Assembly: GCF_023272795.1 (NCBI RefSeq)
Contig: NZ_CP096829.1
Location: 2,914,001-2,978,000, forward strand
Source of the DNA: Flavobacterium humidisoli
Lineage (GTDB): Bacteria; Bacteroidota; Bacteroidia; Flavobacteriales; Flavobacteriaceae
Direction of reading: 5' to 3'
DNA: 64,000 nucleotides
Positions 15,887-25,529 of the stretch are shown in pieces; positions within the stretch are counted from its first letter, which is position 1; each line of letters begins with the position of its first letter. Made by a program: the position numbers and the translations under genes. The notes under the pieces were generated by a model. The model was given only the letters and a program-made list of their open reading frames with translations, ran no database searches and was not told where the DNA came from.

Positions 15887-16831
15887 GTGGTAAATAGAAG
15901 ACACATACGCGTTAAAGTAATGCAATCCATTTATGCAATGCACCAAAGCGGTTCTGATAACATGGAAAAAGAAGAGAAATTTCTTTTCTACAGCATTGAC
16001 AATATTCAGGACTTATATCTTATAATGCTTTCTTCATTGATAGAAATTTGCAAAAAAGAAGCTGTCTATTTGCATCTGTCAAGCAAAAAACACCTGGCAA
16101 CTGCCGCAGAACGTAATCCGAATGAAAAATTTGTAAAGAATAAAATTTTTCAACTTCTTGCTGAAAGTAATTCCCTTAGTATTGCTTTAGAAAATCGTAA
16201 AATCAATAACTGGTCATTAAACGATGATTATATTATTTTGCTTTTAAATGATGTTAAAGCAAGCGATATCTATCAAAAATATATGAGCAATAACGTAAAT
16301 ACGTTTGAAGAAGACAGACAATTTATTATTGATTTGTTTGAGAATGTTATTGTTCCAAATGAAAAATTATACGAGTACTTAGAAGACGATAAATTGACTT
16401 GGGTTGATGATATTCCTGTTGTAAATACTCATATTGTTAAACAGTTGAAAGCAATTAAAACAGAAGATCCAGACGATTTTAGAGTACCTAAATTGTATAA
16501 AGATGTTGAAGATAAGGATTTTGCAAAAGATTTATTTAGAAGAACAATTCTAAACGAAACGGCGTTTGCAAAAGAATATGAAGATAAAACACCAAATTGG
16601 GACAGTGATCGTATTGCTGAAATTGATACTATTATCTTGAAAATGGCAATTTGCGAATTTTTAAAATTCCCTTCAATTCCAGTAAAAGTAACTCTTAACG
16701 AATATTTAGAAATTGCAAAAGAGTATTCTACACCAAAAAGTAGTATTTTTATCAACGGAATTTTAGATAACCTTGTTAAGGAACTGACTGCCAATAAAAA
16801 GATGGTAAAAGTGGGAAGAGGGTTGATGTAA
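15887..16831 (+). CDS. nusB: Transcription antitermination protein NusB, long Bacteroidetes form
   Basis: NusB binds boxA RNA with S10 (NusE) and supports antitermination in rRNA operons. The NusB signature is split: residues 1-20 carry MVNRRHIRVKVMQSIYAMHQ (the first helix), and residues about 205-305 carry LFRRTILNETAF, DTIILKMAICEFL, IPVKVTLNEYLEIAKEYS and SSIFINGILDNL. About 180 residues are inserted between these two conserved parts, so the protein is 314 aa against about 140 in E. coli; this long form is usual in Bacteroidetes. The start is GTG at 15887, because the ATG at 15874 is out of frame and stops at once. yajC follows 78 bp downstream. Confidence 0.92.
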   Translation: MVNRRHIRVKVMQSIYAMHQSGSDNMEKEEKFLFYSIDNIQDLYLIMLSSLIEICKKEAVYLHLSSKKHLATAAERNPNEKFVKNKIFQLLAESNSLSIALENRKINNWSLNDDYIILLLNDVKASDIYQKYMSNNVNTFEEDRQFIIDLFENVIVPNEKLYEYLEDDKLTWVDDIPVVNTHIVKQLKAIKTEDPDDFRVPKLYKDVEDKDFAKDLFRRTILNETAFAKEYEDKTPNWDSDRIAEIDTIILKMAICEFLKFPSIPVKVTLNEYLEIAKEYSTPKSSIFINGILDNLVKELTANKKMVKVGRGLM

Positions 16832-16909
16832 AATTGGAATAATCAATTTTATAAATTCCAAATTCCAAAAAAAAGAATATTAAATATAAATCAAAAACAA
16901 ATTTAAATT

Positions 16910-17185
16910 ATGGGACAATTAACTCAATTTGCGCCATTTCTTTTGATGTTCGTGGTAATCTATTTCTTCATGATCAGACCACAACAAAAAAGAGCTAAAA
17001 ACGAAAAAGAATTTGAAAGCAGCCTAAAAGTAGGTGACAAAATAGTAACAAAAAGTGGTTTCCACGGTAAAATTGCAGAATTAGCAGAAACTACTGTTGT
17101 AATCGAAACTATGTCAGGAAAACTAAAATTAGAGCGTTCTGCTATTTCTTTAGAATTGAGTGCTGCTTTGAATAAGAAAGCATAA
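16910..17185 (+). CDS. yajC: Preprotein translocase accessory subunit YajC
   Basis: A 91-aa protein with one N-terminal membrane helix (FAPFLLMFVVIYFFMIRPQQKR) and a cytosolic domain with LKVGDKIVTKSGFHGKIAEL, the YajC signature. YajC associates with SecDF at the SecYEG translocon. In flavobacteria it commonly follows nusB, as here, so the two are likely cotranscribed and end at the terminator at 17210. Confidence 0.95.
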   Translation: MGQLTQFAPFLLMFVVIYFFMIRPQQKRAKNEKEFESSLKVGDKIVTKSGFHGKIAELAETTVVIETMSGKLKLERSAISLELSAALNKKA

Positions 17186-17209
17186 ATTTTAAATAATAAT
17201 ATTTTAAAT

Positions 17210-17240
17210 CCCAAATTCCAAAAGGAGTTTGGGTTTTTTT
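17210..17240 (+). terminator. Terminator after yajC
   Basis: cccaaattcc (17210-17219) pairs with ggagtttggg (17224-17233), with one G-T pair, around a four-base A loop, and is followed by seven T. Confidence 0.88.
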
Positions 17241-17444
17241 GTTTTACTAATTTTATATAGAAGCTATCAAAATTAGATTAATAATGGTTAATGATGTTTG
17301 TTTAGCTAAAAATACACTTTTGGAATATTTTTACTTTTTTGTTTATTGATTCTATTTTATAATTTCTCTTTTATTCGAAGCTTTACTAAAAACAGGAAAC
17401 AATAAAAGAAACAATTGATATAATGAAAATGTTCAAATATTTTA

Positions 17445-18350
17445 TTAAAAACCTACAGAAAATGAAGATGGCGGCTGTGGAACTTTTGTAATCCATTTTT
17501 TTATAAATTTCCCTTTAGAATCATATTGAGAATGTTCATCTTCTAATGTACTTATGGATTTTGTGAGGGTTTTAGAGAATAGTTTTCCTTCTTCATAATT
17601 TTCCTCATATTCGATACCGTTTTTTTTGTAATCTTTTTTAAATAAAAAGTTATTTTTGTAATACTCATTGTACAAGACATTATCCTTTTGATAACTAACA
17701 GATTCTAAAGATTGGTTTTTATCAAATTGTTTAGTCATTTGCTTTGTTTTAAGAACTTTTAAATTTCCATTAGGATAATATTTTTTTTCTTCATTATTAT
17801 CTTTGTAATAAAGTAACTCTCCTTTTAAGTTATATTCAGAAGATGATTTGTCAATTTCATTATAGACAGTGTAATTGCCTTTATAATAAGATGTTGTGAT
17901 CCGCTTTTTGTAATTTTTCTTTGTGTAAAAGATTTTACGTATTTCTTTTTCTCCATGTCGTGTTTGCGTATCGGTTGTGGTGCTATCTGTATGATTAATT
18001 TTTAATTGATATTTTAATTGATCATCTGTATAATGATTTAACTCGACAAGCTTATTGTTTTGAGTTATAGCAACGATACTATCATTATTATCGATAATTT
18101 TTATGTCTCCGATAATTTGATTATTGGTATCCACCTCAAAGAAAGAAAGGGAACTACCTGTAAAATCATTATTAAAACTTTTATAAAAACCTTTTTTTAA
18201 TTTAACGATGGAATCATTTGAAACTGTAATTGGTTTAAAAGGTTCTATAAAATTTAAATAATAATTTTCTGGAATGTTTTTATACTTTTGGGCAAAAGTT
18301 ATATTTGAAAAAGCAATAATTAAAATGAGCAGTATTTTTTTATCTATCAT
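17445..18350 (-). CDS. Exported YwqK-like (MORN-type repeat) protein
   Basis: A 301-aa exported protein with a Sec signal peptide (MIDKKILLILIIAFSNITFAQ). The second half consists of short Y-x-x-G/N-x-L-type beta units (YNLKGELLYYKDN, YYPNGNLKVLK, YKKNGIEYEENYEEGKL), as in YwqK/MORN-repeat proteins, which are sometimes annotated as antitoxin components without evidence. The last residues are a Pro-rich tail (VPQPPSSFSVGF). Function unknown. It is a stand-alone gene, convergent with yajC. Confidence 0.75.
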   Translation of the reverse strand: MIDKKILLILIIAFSNITFAQKYKNIPENYYLNFIEPFKPITVSNDSIVKLKKGFYKSFNNDFTGSSLSFFEVDTNNQIIGDIKIIDNNDSIVAITQNNKLVELNHYTDDQLKYQLKINHTDSTTTDTQTRHGEKEIRKIFYTKKNYKKRITTSYYKGNYTVYNEIDKSSSEYNLKGELLYYKDNNEEKKYYPNGNLKVLKTKQMTKQFDKNQSLESVSYQKDNVLYNEYYKNNFLFKKDYKKNGIEYEENYEEGKLFSKTLTKSISTLEDEHSQYDSKGKFIKKWITKVPQPPSSFSVGF

Positions 18351-18751
18351 GGTTTAAAAGTATATTTATTTTTAACTAATTCTTAGAAAAGGCTTGTTGT
18401 TTTTATTTTTCAAATGTAGGATTTTGTCTTCAAAAAAAATCGAGTGTTGTTCTGAATTTGATAATAATTCTATTATTTTCAGTTGAATAAAAGTTACAAA
18501 TAAATGCAGATGATTTTAATCTTCTCATTTTGAGCAGAAAGGGCTTTTTTGAAGTAATTTCGCTAAAAGAATCAGTTTTTATAAACCACCAGTGAGGAGA
18601 TTACCTCATTAGTCTTCTATTGCAGCTATTCTCGTTCTGGCCTAAAAAAAAACCTTTGTCAAAGTTTAAAACTTTGACAAAGGTCTCGTAATTTATAGTT
18701 TGGAATTTGAAATTTTATCCCAACGCTTCAGGATTGGAATTTAAAAAAAAA
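18351..18751. other. Gene-free stretch of 401 bp
   Basis: No credible reading frame here. It holds a small hairpin tgagg-agatta-cctca near 18592-18606, a moderately GC-richer segment to about 18640 and the terminator at 18653-18683. A transcribed small RNA is possible, but I found no -7 element that would settle it. Confidence 0.5.
18644..18683 (-). terminator. Terminator of the pepT-YdeI unit
   Basis: cctttgtcaaagttt (18653-18667) and aaactttgacaaagg (18669-18683) are perfect 15-bp complements with a one-base centre. The A run at 18644-18652 gives nine T on the minus strand. It lies about 70 bp past the stop of the DUF1801/YdeI gene. Confidence 0.85.
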
Positions 18752-19339
18752 TTACCTGTATTTATCATTCAATCCAACATTTGCCAAGATCATCGGAATC
18801 ACTTTTTCAATTCGCGAAAGTTTTGTTTTTTCTTGTTTTGCCGTTTCAATATATTCTAAAAACTCATATTGTTTGTATGGAGAAAATTTTGCAAATGCTT
18901 CTTTTAAAGCTGGATTTTTAACCATTTCTTGATCTAAAAGTTCCGAAACAATTGCTTCTTTTTTAGACGGTTTAATAACTTTTCCTTGCTTTTCGTTTTC
19001 AATCGCTTCGTGAATGTATTCTAAGACTTCTTTTTCGTTTATTTCATCTTTAGAAGTAAAACGCCATTGACGCATTGATTTTGTTTTGTCTTCCTGAGCG
19101 TTGATGAGTCTCTTTTTCTCATCTTTCAGAAAAACACCATTTAAAAACCAGATTGCAAAATAGTTTTTAAAACCTCCAATTCCGATAACATTTTTTTTGT
19201 TGTAAACATAAATAGGTCCTCCCCATTTTATGGTTTCAACCAATTCAGTTTTGTCAATAATTGATTTAAGAAAAAGAAGCTCTTCTTCCCATTGATTGAC
19301 TTTATCCCAAACGTGCTTTTTATCAGAATTCGGTTCCAC
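18752..19339 (-). CDS. DUF1801/YdeI (OmpD-associated) family protein
   Basis: A 195-aa cytosolic protein. Residues about 30-110 form the DUF1801 domain: ELVETIKWGGPIYVYNKKNVIGIGGFKNYFAIWFLNG. The C-terminal part, LKEAFAKFSPYKQYEFLEYIETAKQEKTKLSRIEKVIPMI, is the YdeI/OmdA helical domain, named after OmpD-associated or bacteriocin-protection proteins, though the biochemical role is unknown. Its ATG follows the pepT stop codon after one base, so the genes are translationally linked. Confidence 0.9.
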   Translation of the reverse strand: MEPNSDKKHVWDKVNQWEEELLFLKSIIDKTELVETIKWGGPIYVYNKKNVIGIGGFKNYFAIWFLNGVFLKDEKKRLINAQEDKTKSMRQWRFTSKDEINEKEVLEYIHEAIENEKQGKVIKPSKKEAIVSELLDQEMVKNPALKEAFAKFSPYKQYEFLEYIETAKQEKTKLSRIEKVIPMILANVGLNDKYR

Positions 19340-19340
19340 T

Positions 19341-20618
19341 TTATCTTTTTCTTTTAGGTTTTTCAGTTACATCAAAAATTCCGGGAGTCGCAGTAAGCTC
19401 AGCAATTTTTACAATTACATCAGTCGCTTTTTGGATGCTTTCGGCAGGAACATATTCGTATTTTCCATGGAAATTGTGTCCACCCGCAAAAATGTTCGGA
19501 CAAGGTAATCCCATAAATGATAATTGAGATCCGTCAGTTCCGCCGCGAATAGGTTTGATGATAGGTTTGATATTTAATTCTCTCATCGCTTTTTCGGCAA
19601 TATCTACAATATATTTTACAGGTAGTACCTTTTCTTTCATATTGTAATATTGATCTTTGACTTCAGCAATTACAATATCTTCGCCAAATTTCTTCGCGAA
19701 TTTTTTATTGAATTGTTTCGCCAATTTATGAATCAATTCTTTTCTTTTTTCGAATTTCTTTCTGTTGTGATCACGAATAATCAATTCTAAAACCGTTTCT
19801 TCGATATTGCCTTTAATGTGATGAACATGGAAGAAACCTTCATATCCTTTGGTTTCCTGTGGAGTTTCGCCTTTTGGAAGTTCGTTAATGAAATCATTTG
19901 CCAAAAGCATAGAATTGATCATTTTTCCTTTAGCATAACCAGGATGAACGCTTTTTCCTTTAAAAGTAATTTTAGCTCCAGCAGCGTTGAAATTTTCATA
20001 TTCTAGCTCGCCAATCTGACTTCCGTCCATTGTGTAAGCCCATTGTGCTCCGAATTTTTCTACATCAAAATGATGCGCGCCACGACCAATTTCTTCATCA
20101 GGAGTAAAACCGATTCTGATTTTTCCGTGTTTAATTTCGGGATGCTGAATAAGATATTCCATTGCCGAAACAATTTCTGTAATCCCAGCTTTGTCATCAG
20201 CGCCTAATAAAGTTGTTCCGTCAGTTGTAATGATCGTTTGTCCTTTATATAATAATAAATCTTTAAAGTAATCTGGAGATAAAATAATGTTTTTCTCTGC
20301 ATTCAATACGATATCTTTTCCATCGTAGTTTTCAATAATTTGCGGTTTTACATTTGCGCCGCTAAAATCTGGAGAAGTGTCAAAGTGAGAAACAAAACCA
20401 ATGGTTGGTACTTCATGATCAACATTGCTCGGCAGCGTCGCCATGATATAAGCTTTGTCGTCAATCGTTACATCTTCAAGGCCAATTGCTTTTAGCTCGT
20501 CAACTAATTTATTGGCAAGATTCCATTGTTTTTGCGTACTTGGTGTTGTTTGTGAATTTGGATCTGATTCTGTATCAATTGTTATATAACTAATAAAGCG
20601 ATCTATGATATGTTGCAT
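19341..20618 (-). CDS. pepT: Tripeptidase PepT (peptidase T)
   Basis: A 425-aa M20 metallopeptidase that removes the N-terminal residue from tripeptides in the cytosol. The two-zinc site is marked by [33 protein letters not shown] and, near the end, [19 protein letters not shown]. The insertion (dimerisation) domain lies between residues about 210 and 320. The C-terminus is extended by a Lys/Arg-rich tail (VTEKPKRKR). The DUF1801/YdeI gene starts one base after its stop codon. Confidence 0.95.
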   Translation of the reverse strand: MQHIIDRFISYITIDTESDPNSQTTPSTQKQWNLANKLVDELKAIGLEDVTIDDKAYIMATLPSNVDHEVPTIGFVSHFDTSPDFSGANVKPQIIENYDGKDIVLNAEKNIILSPDYFKDLLLYKGQTIITTDGTTLLGADDKAGITEIVSAMEYLIQHPEIKHGKIRIGFTPDEEIGRGAHHFDVEKFGAQWAYTMDGSQIGELEYENFNAAGAKITFKGKSVHPGYAKGKMINSMLLANDFINELPKGETPQETKGYEGFFHVHHIKGNIEETVLELIIRDHNRKKFEKRKELIHKLAKQFNKKFAKKFGEDIVIAEVKDQYYNMKEKVLPVKYIVDIAEKAMRELNIKPIIKPIRGGTDGSQLSFMGLPCPNIFAGGHNFHGKYEYVPAESIQKATDVIVKIAELTATPGIFDVTEKPKRKR

Positions 20619-20688
20619 TTTTTTGAATTTTTAGCAAATATAGAAAATTTTTCTCCTGCATAATTTAGCTTTCCATATCTGAATTAAT

Positions 20689-20718
20689 AAAAAAAGGGAT
20701 TCTGTGCAGAATCCCTTT
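20689..20718 (-). terminator. Terminator of the FGE-type gene
   Basis: gggattctg (20696-20704) and cagaatccc (20707-20715) are perfect complements; with the flanking A/T pairs the stem reaches 12 bp. On the minus strand a T run follows. Confidence 0.88.
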
Positions 20719-20736
20719 CATTTGTTTTTTTTACGA

Positions 20737-21867
20737 TTATTTGCTTTTTACGCATCTAAAACCTACGTGGTTTGCGGCAGATCTGATTTCTCCTTTTCCT
20801 CTTGTTCCAACCATGTATCGCGTGCAATATTGATCAGTGCATAAGAACGAACCGCCACGATGAACGCGTTTTACTTCAGTAGGATCGTTTGGATCATAAT
20901 AAGCGTCAGGACCTTGCGGATTTTTTGTTACTTTCCCGCTTTCTGCTAATGATTTGTAATAATCTACGCTGTACCAGTCGTGTACCCATTCCCAAACATT
21001 TCCAGCAATATCATACAAGCCATATGCATTTGGAGCGTATTGTTTTATTGGAGCAATTCCTTTAAAACCATCTTCTCCTGTATCGCCATCTTTAATCGGG
21101 AAGTGTCCTTGGTAAATATTAGCTTGAAATTTTCCTTTTGGTTTTAAATCATTTCCCCACGCATACAAATTTCCAGTTTTACCTCCTCTTGCCGCAAATT
21201 CCCATTCTGCTTCTGTTGGAAGTCTTTTTCCCGCCCATTTTGCGTAAGCTTCAGCATCTTCATAAACCACATGGACAACAGGATATTTTTCTTTTCCTAT
21301 AATGTTGCTTTGCGGGCCTTCAGGATGTCTCCAATCTGCACCTGGCTCATAACGCCACCATTGCAAGAAATTATTCAAATTAACAGCAGATGGTGTAGGA
21401 GTAAAAACAACAGAGCCTGTTACTAAATCTTCTTCACTTGCTGATGGGAATTCTTCTTTTGTTGGTTTTTGTTCCGCAACAGTTACATATCCTGTGGCTT
21501 TAACAAATTTTTCGAATTCTTCATTGGTTACTTCAGTTTCATCCATATAATAGCCATCAAGATATACTCTGTGAATTGGGGCTGCATCTTTCGTTACACC
21601 TTTAATACTGCACAGACTTTCATCTTCAACATTAGTTCCCATAGAAAATTCACCTCCCGGAATCCAAACCATACCTTTTGGTGCTTTTTCTGTAGGTTTA
21701 AATTTATTTTCGACAGTTGGTTTAAATTCAGATTCAACATTACCTGGAGTTTCATGACATTCTGCAGCTGTTGTTTCTGCTTTAGTTGTAAATCTGGTAT
21801 AACTGTAAGCAATTGAAATAATGGATAATGTGAGTAACGCAAAAATCCAAAAGGTTTTGTTTTTCAT
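20737..21867 (-). CDS. Formylglycine-generating enzyme (SUMF1) family protein with both catalytic cysteines
   Basis: A 376-aa protein with an N-terminal hydrophobic anchor (MKNKTFWIFALLTLSIISIAYS), so it faces the periplasm. The FGE-sulfatase domain starts at MVWIPGGEFSMGTN. It contains YYMDETEVTNEEFEKFV and RLPTEAEWEFAARGG, then GNVWEWVHDWY. Near the end Cys343 and Cys348 (SFLCTDQYCTRY) match, with the same four-residue spacing, the two catalytic copper-binding cysteines of true formylglycine-generating enzymes, which convert a sulfatase Cys to formylglycine. Many family members lack these cysteines. No sulfatase is adjacent. A gliding-associated lipoprotein (GldJ/GldK-like) relation is possible, but those lack this cysteine pair as far as I recall. 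Confidence 0.88.
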   Translation of the reverse strand: MKNKTFWIFALLTLSIISIAYSYTRFTTKAETTAAECHETPGNVESEFKPTVENKFKPTEKAPKGMVWIPGGEFSMGTNVEDESLCSIKGVTKDAAPIHRVYLDGYYMDETEVTNEEFEKFVKATGYVTVAEQKPTKEEFPSASEEDLVTGSVVFTPTPSAVNLNNFLQWWRYEPGADWRHPEGPQSNIIGKEKYPVVHVVYEDAEAYAKWAGKRLPTEAEWEFAARGGKTGNLYAWGNDLKPKGKFQANIYQGHFPIKDGDTGEDGFKGIAPIKQYAPNAYGLYDIAGNVWEWVHDWYSVDYYKSLAESGKVTKNPQGPDAYYDPNDPTEVKRVHRGGSFLCTDQYCTRYMVGTRGKGEIRSAANHVGFRCVKSK

Positions 21868-21968
21868 GATTTATTATTTTTGGGCTTCTAATGGTTGTTA
21901 ATAGCGGGTATAAAATTAAGAAATAACTTTTGAAAGTATATTAGTTTTATGGAATTAATAAAATTAAA

Positions 21969-22955
21969 TTATTCTTTCTCAACCGAAACTACTTCATATT
22001 TATCTTTTCCGTCAACTTGTACAGGTTGATAGTAGGTTTCGCCAAATTTTACATATTTTACATCGCCTATAGTCACTTCTTCTCCGCCTTCTGGAAGCTT
22101 GTCTACTATTGTTCCTGCTGTAGGAGCAACTACTGTGTATTTCCCTCCGTCTTTTTCATAATACGTTCCGCCATAATAGTAATTATTTACCGTTCCAGTA
22201 TTGACTGTTTCTGCTCCGCTTGGAATGTTATTTACAGTTCCTCCAACTGGCGCGGGTACGGCAGTGTAGCCACCGTTGGTTGAAGTGTACCAAACTCCTT
22301 GATCGTAATGATACTTATTGTTTTCAACACTGACAATAATAGCAGTAGTTGCGAGAGTTGCAACAAAAAATCCCCAAGGATGCCAAACTGGTCCCCAATA
22401 AAAGGGTACGTAAGGACGTGGATAGTATGGATGATAGCAGTTGTATCTATAACCGCCATAAACATACGGAGGACGCACATAGGGTCTAGGCCCAGGTCTT
22501 ACAACTGTATTGCGATTGTTACGAACATGAACGCTATTATTTACATTAATGTTAACGTTGTTTCTGTTTCTATTGACAGTATTACCGCTAATGTTTGTAT
22601 TTCTGTTACCTACATTGTTTCTGTTTACTGTATTATTTCTGTTGACAGTGTTGTTTCTATTAGAATTGTTTGATGGTCTGTTTATTTTAGTGCCAGAGTT
22701 ATTTGCTCCGGGTCTAGTTGTAGCTGGCCTAGTTGTAGCTGCGGGCCTAGTTGTATTTGGTCTTGTTACATTCGGTCTAGATTGTGTAGCGGGTCTTGCC
22801 TGACGAGTTGCCCCGCCACTTCTGTTAAATCCGCCTCCACCGCCACCTCCACCGCGATGACGCTGAGCTATTCCATCAACTGAAATAAACAAAAAGGTTG
22901 CAGTCAGGCACATTAAAAATGCCAATTTTTTTACTGTTTTCGATATATTTTTCAT
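21969..22955 (-). CDS. DUF6515 family exported protein with Asn/Arg-rich segment
   Basis: A 328-aa exported protein. After the signal peptide (ending ISVDGIAQ) come a Gly stretch of eight residues, a Thr-Arg-Pro repeat (residues 55-85) and an Asn/Arg-rich run of N-R-N-N-T-V repeats (about 95-145). Next are a Pro/Tyr-rich segment and a hydrophobic helix (WGFFVATLATTAIIV). The C-terminal third has three similar units of the form G-x-x-x-x-x-V-x-A-P-x-G-G-T-V with YYYGGTYYEKDGGKY, as in DUF6515. Function unknown; it may bind envelope polymers. It is on the same strand as the FGE-type gene downstream and the porin gene upstream. Confidence 0.85.
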   Translation of the reverse strand: MKNISKTVKKLAFLMCLTATFLFISVDGIAQRHRGGGGGGGGFNRSGGATRQARPATQSRPNVTRPNTTRPAATTRPATTRPGANNSGTKINRPSNNSNRNNTVNRNNTVNRNNVGNRNTNISGNTVNRNRNNVNINVNNSVHVRNNRNTVVRPGPRPYVRPPYVYGGYRYNCYHPYYPRPYVPFYWGPVWHPWGFFVATLATTAIIVSVENNKYHYDQGVWYTSTNGGYTAVPAPVGGTVNNIPSGAETVNTGTVNNYYYGGTYYEKDGGKYTVVAPTAGTIVDKLPEGGEEVTIGDVKYVKFGETYYQPVQVDGKDKYEVVSVEKE

Positions 22956-23028
22956 ATTCAGTAATTTATGTGATTTAAAGTTATGAAAAAAAAATGTATG
23001 TTTTGAACTAATGAATTAAAAGTTTGAT

Positions 23029-24249
23029 TTATAATGAGATATCCCATTGTATTCTAAATCTCCATCCTTGCTGTAAGGAAAGTGTTTTGTCTTGAAAAGT
23101 AAAATAACTCACCTCTGAGGTTAGTTTATTTTTGTGTCCTTTAAAAAACCAGTTAAAAGCCAATGTAGACTCATCTTGTCTATTTTCTCTAATCGAATTA
23201 TCGGGTCTGTAAGCGGCATGGCGACCAGCCATTTCTAAGCGTTTTGGCCACCATTCAAAAGCATTGTGAAAAAAATATCCTGCCTGAACGTAATATCCTT
23301 TCATTATGGTGGTGTCATTATTGTTTATTTTGTCGATGATTTCTTTGGTGTGCCATTCGCTTTGCCATGAAAAACCACGGTACATAAAAGCAGTTTCAAA
23401 ATTCCATTGATTGACTCTATATTGTCCTGGCAAGCCATTTTCAAATCCATCTAGAGAACCTCCTCCCGCCTGTGAGAAACGGGTGTAGGGGCTTCGGTTT
23501 GTAATGGCTGAAAAGGCAACGATTGGAGTAAGTTTTTCGTGAAATTCTAAATCACAGCCTTCAAAATCAAGAAAGCGCCCTAAAAAATTCCATTGTGTTC
23601 TTCCAAAATACATTAAATGATTATCGTCATTAGAGGTGCTTCCGCGTCCTGTTCCTGTTAAAGCTGCAGCCCAATAATTAAAATCGGCAATTCCAGTTCC
23701 TTTTAAGTGTCCGTAAACTTCAACTCCCAATTGTCTGTCTACCGTAAAGGGACGATTAATCAAAGATCGCTCAACCATTTGCTGTTCGCCGCTGCTGATA
23801 AAGCGTTCACGCGTAAATTCAGTTTTCCATTGCCCAACTTTAAAACTCAGCCAGTCCCATTTTTCAATCATTATTCTAAAGTCAAGTAAGTTGGACTGAC
23901 TTAATTCATATTCCCAATAATATTTCAGCCAAGGTTCAAAAGCATGACCGCCTATTTTTAGCCTCGCACGATTTATTTTAAAAGTCGTTTTAGCATCTTG
24001 ACTGTAATCGTCATAAGTTAAAGGATCTGTATCGTAAGGAGTGGAGAAACGAAATTGGAATCGGCTTTGTAGTTGAAAAAGGAATTTTTTATCTCGGGTT
24101 TCCAATTCAATTCCCTTACTGCCATACCGAACATTCATCAGCTTTGTTGTATCTTTTTCTTGCTGTGAAAGCCCTTTATGGGTAATTGCTAATAGCAGAG
24201 CTAAAAGGACGTTTTTAAATTTTAGATTTACTATTTTTTCTTTATACAT
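23029..24249 (-). CDS. OprO/OprP-type outer-membrane porin
   Basis: Starting at ATG 24249 gives a Sec signal (VLLALLLAITHKGLSQ) and about 406 aa; the upstream in-frame ATG at 24291 adds 14 residues before the signal. The mature part alternates like a beta barrel and fits the phosphate-selective porin O/P family: LETRDKKFLFQLQSRFQFRF at the start, RFISSGEQQMVERSLINRPFTVDRQLGV in the middle and a C-terminal FRIQWDISL ending in a hydrophobic residue. The solute is unknown. A phosphate or other small anion is the family expectation. Confidence 0.87.
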   Translation of the reverse strand: MYKEKIVNLKFKNVLLALLLAITHKGLSQQEKDTTKLMNVRYGSKGIELETRDKKFLFQLQSRFQFRFSTPYDTDPLTYDDYSQDAKTTFKINRARLKIGGHAFEPWLKYYWEYELSQSNLLDFRIMIEKWDWLSFKVGQWKTEFTRERFISSGEQQMVERSLINRPFTVDRQLGVEVYGHLKGTGIADFNYWAAALTGTGRGSTSNDDNHLMYFGRTQWNFLGRFLDFEGCDLEFHEKLTPIVAFSAITNRSPYTRFSQAGGGSLDGFENGLPGQYRVNQWNFETAFMYRGFSWQSEWHTKEIIDKINNNDTTIMKGYYVQAGYFFHNAFEWWPKRLEMAGRHAAYRPDNSIRENRQDESTLAFNWFFKGHKNKLTSEVSYFTFQDKTLSLQQGWRFRIQWDISL

Positions 24250-24458
24250 AAGTATAATGGTTTGTATAAAAGATTTTATTAAGTGTTTCAAAATTAAATA
24301 ATAAATGAACGGGAGTTGGTTACTGATAAGCTTGAAATGGTTTCAAATTATAACTTGCAACATGAAAAGACAGAACGATTAATTTGTAAATAGAAGAATT
24401 GAAACAAAATAGAAATTATTTGTTTTCGTAAAAAGACACCTTTTTAAACTATAATATC

Positions 24459-24467
24459 TAAATTTGC
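24459..24467 (+). promoter_or_regulatory. -7 promoter element of pyrD
   Basis: TAAATTTGC, a perfect TAnnTTTG match, 27 bp before the pyrD ATG at 24495. Confidence 0.6.
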
Positions 24468-24494
24468 AGCCAAAATAACAACAACACAACTCTT

Positions 24495-25529
24495 ATGTAT
24501 AAATTGATAATTCGTCCGATACTTTTTTGTTTTGATCCTGAAAAAGTGCATTATTTTACTTTTTCTTTTGTAAAATTCATTTCAAAAATCCCTGGTGTTT
24601 CGGCAATTATAAGGTCAATTTATGAGGTAAAAGATGCTAGATTGGAAAGAGAAGTTTTCGGAATTAAATTTAAAAATCCCGTTGGGCTTGCGGCTGGTTT
24701 TGATAAAGATGCAAAGCTATACAAAGAGCTTGGTGATTTTGGTTTTGGTTTTATCGAAATCGGAACTGTAACGCCTGTTGGCCAAGAAGGAAATCCGAAG
24801 AAACGTTTGTTCCGTTTAAAAGAAGACCAAGCAATTATTAACCGAATGGGATTTAATAACGGCGGTGTTCTAGAAGCGGTAGAACGTTTGAAAAAGAATA
24901 CTGGTGTTTTAATTGGTGGAAATATTGGAAAAAATAAAGTGACTGATAACGAAGATGCAGTTAAAGATTATATCATTTGTTTTGATGCTTTGTTTAATCA
25001 TGTAGATTATTTTGTGGTGAATGTAAGTTCCCCAAACACACCAAATTTAAGAGCTTTACAAGATAAAGAACCTTTGACAGCTTTATTGCAGACTTTGCAA
25101 AATAGAAATGTAGAAAAGCAAAAGACAAGTACTCAAAAAGTAAAGCCTATTCTTTTAAAAATAGCTCCAGACTTAACAGATGAGCAATTATTAGACATCA
25201 TTGATATTGTAAAAACAACGCAAATTGCTGGTGTTATTGCAACAAACACAACAATTTCTAGAGAAGGTTTACAATCTGCGAATCAAACAGAAATGGGAGG
25301 TTTATCTGGAAAACCATTAACGAAACGTTCTACCGAAGTAATTCGTTTTCTATCTGAAAAAAGCAATAAAGCATTCCCAATTATTGGAGTAGGGGGAATT
25401 CATTCTGCAGATGATGCAATTGAAAAGCTAAATGCAGGTGCAAGTCTAGTGCAGTTGTATACTGGCTTTATTTACGAAGGTCCAGCTTTGATAAAAGCAA
25501 TTAACAAAAAGGTTTTAGGGCAGTTGTAA
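24495..25529 (+). CDS. pyrD: Dihydroorotate dehydrogenase (quinone), class 2
   Basis: PyrD oxidises dihydroorotate to orotate in pyrimidine synthesis and passes electrons to the quinone pool at the inner membrane. It is 344 aa, class 2 length, with the N-terminal membrane-binding helices ([21 protein letters not shown]). FMN- and substrate-site motifs are [34 protein letters not shown] with the catalytic Ser, [10 protein letters not shown] and GVGGI near the end. The last 15 bp overlap, tail to tail, the DUF3307 gene on the other strand. Confidence 0.96.
   Translation: MYKLIIRPILFCFDPEKVHYFTFSFVKFISKIPGVSAIIRSIYEVKDARLEREVFGIKFKNPVGLAAGFDKDAKLYKELGDFGFGFIEIGTVTPVGQEGNPKKRLFRLKEDQAIINRMGFNNGGVLEAVERLKKNTGVLIGGNIGKNKVTDNEDAVKDYIICFDALFNHVDYFVVNVSSPNTPNLRALQDKEPLTALLQTLQNRNVEKQKTSTQKVKPILLKIAPDLTDEQLLDIIDIVKTTQIAGVIATNTTISREGLQSANQTEMGGLSGKPLTKRSTEVIRFLSEKSNKAFPIIGVGGIHSADDAIEKLNAGASLVQLYTGFIYEGPALIKAINKKVLGQL

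Noticed and set aside
17445..18350. Antitoxin of a toxin-antitoxin pair (YwqK-like)
   Set aside because: No toxin gene is adjacent and the protein has a signal peptide; the antitoxin label of this repeat family is not supported here.
22299..22803. Plus-strand frames antisense to the DUF6515 gene
   Set aside because: They reflect the low-complexity repeats of the real gene on the other strand; their sequence is biased to Val/Ile/Leu with no fold.
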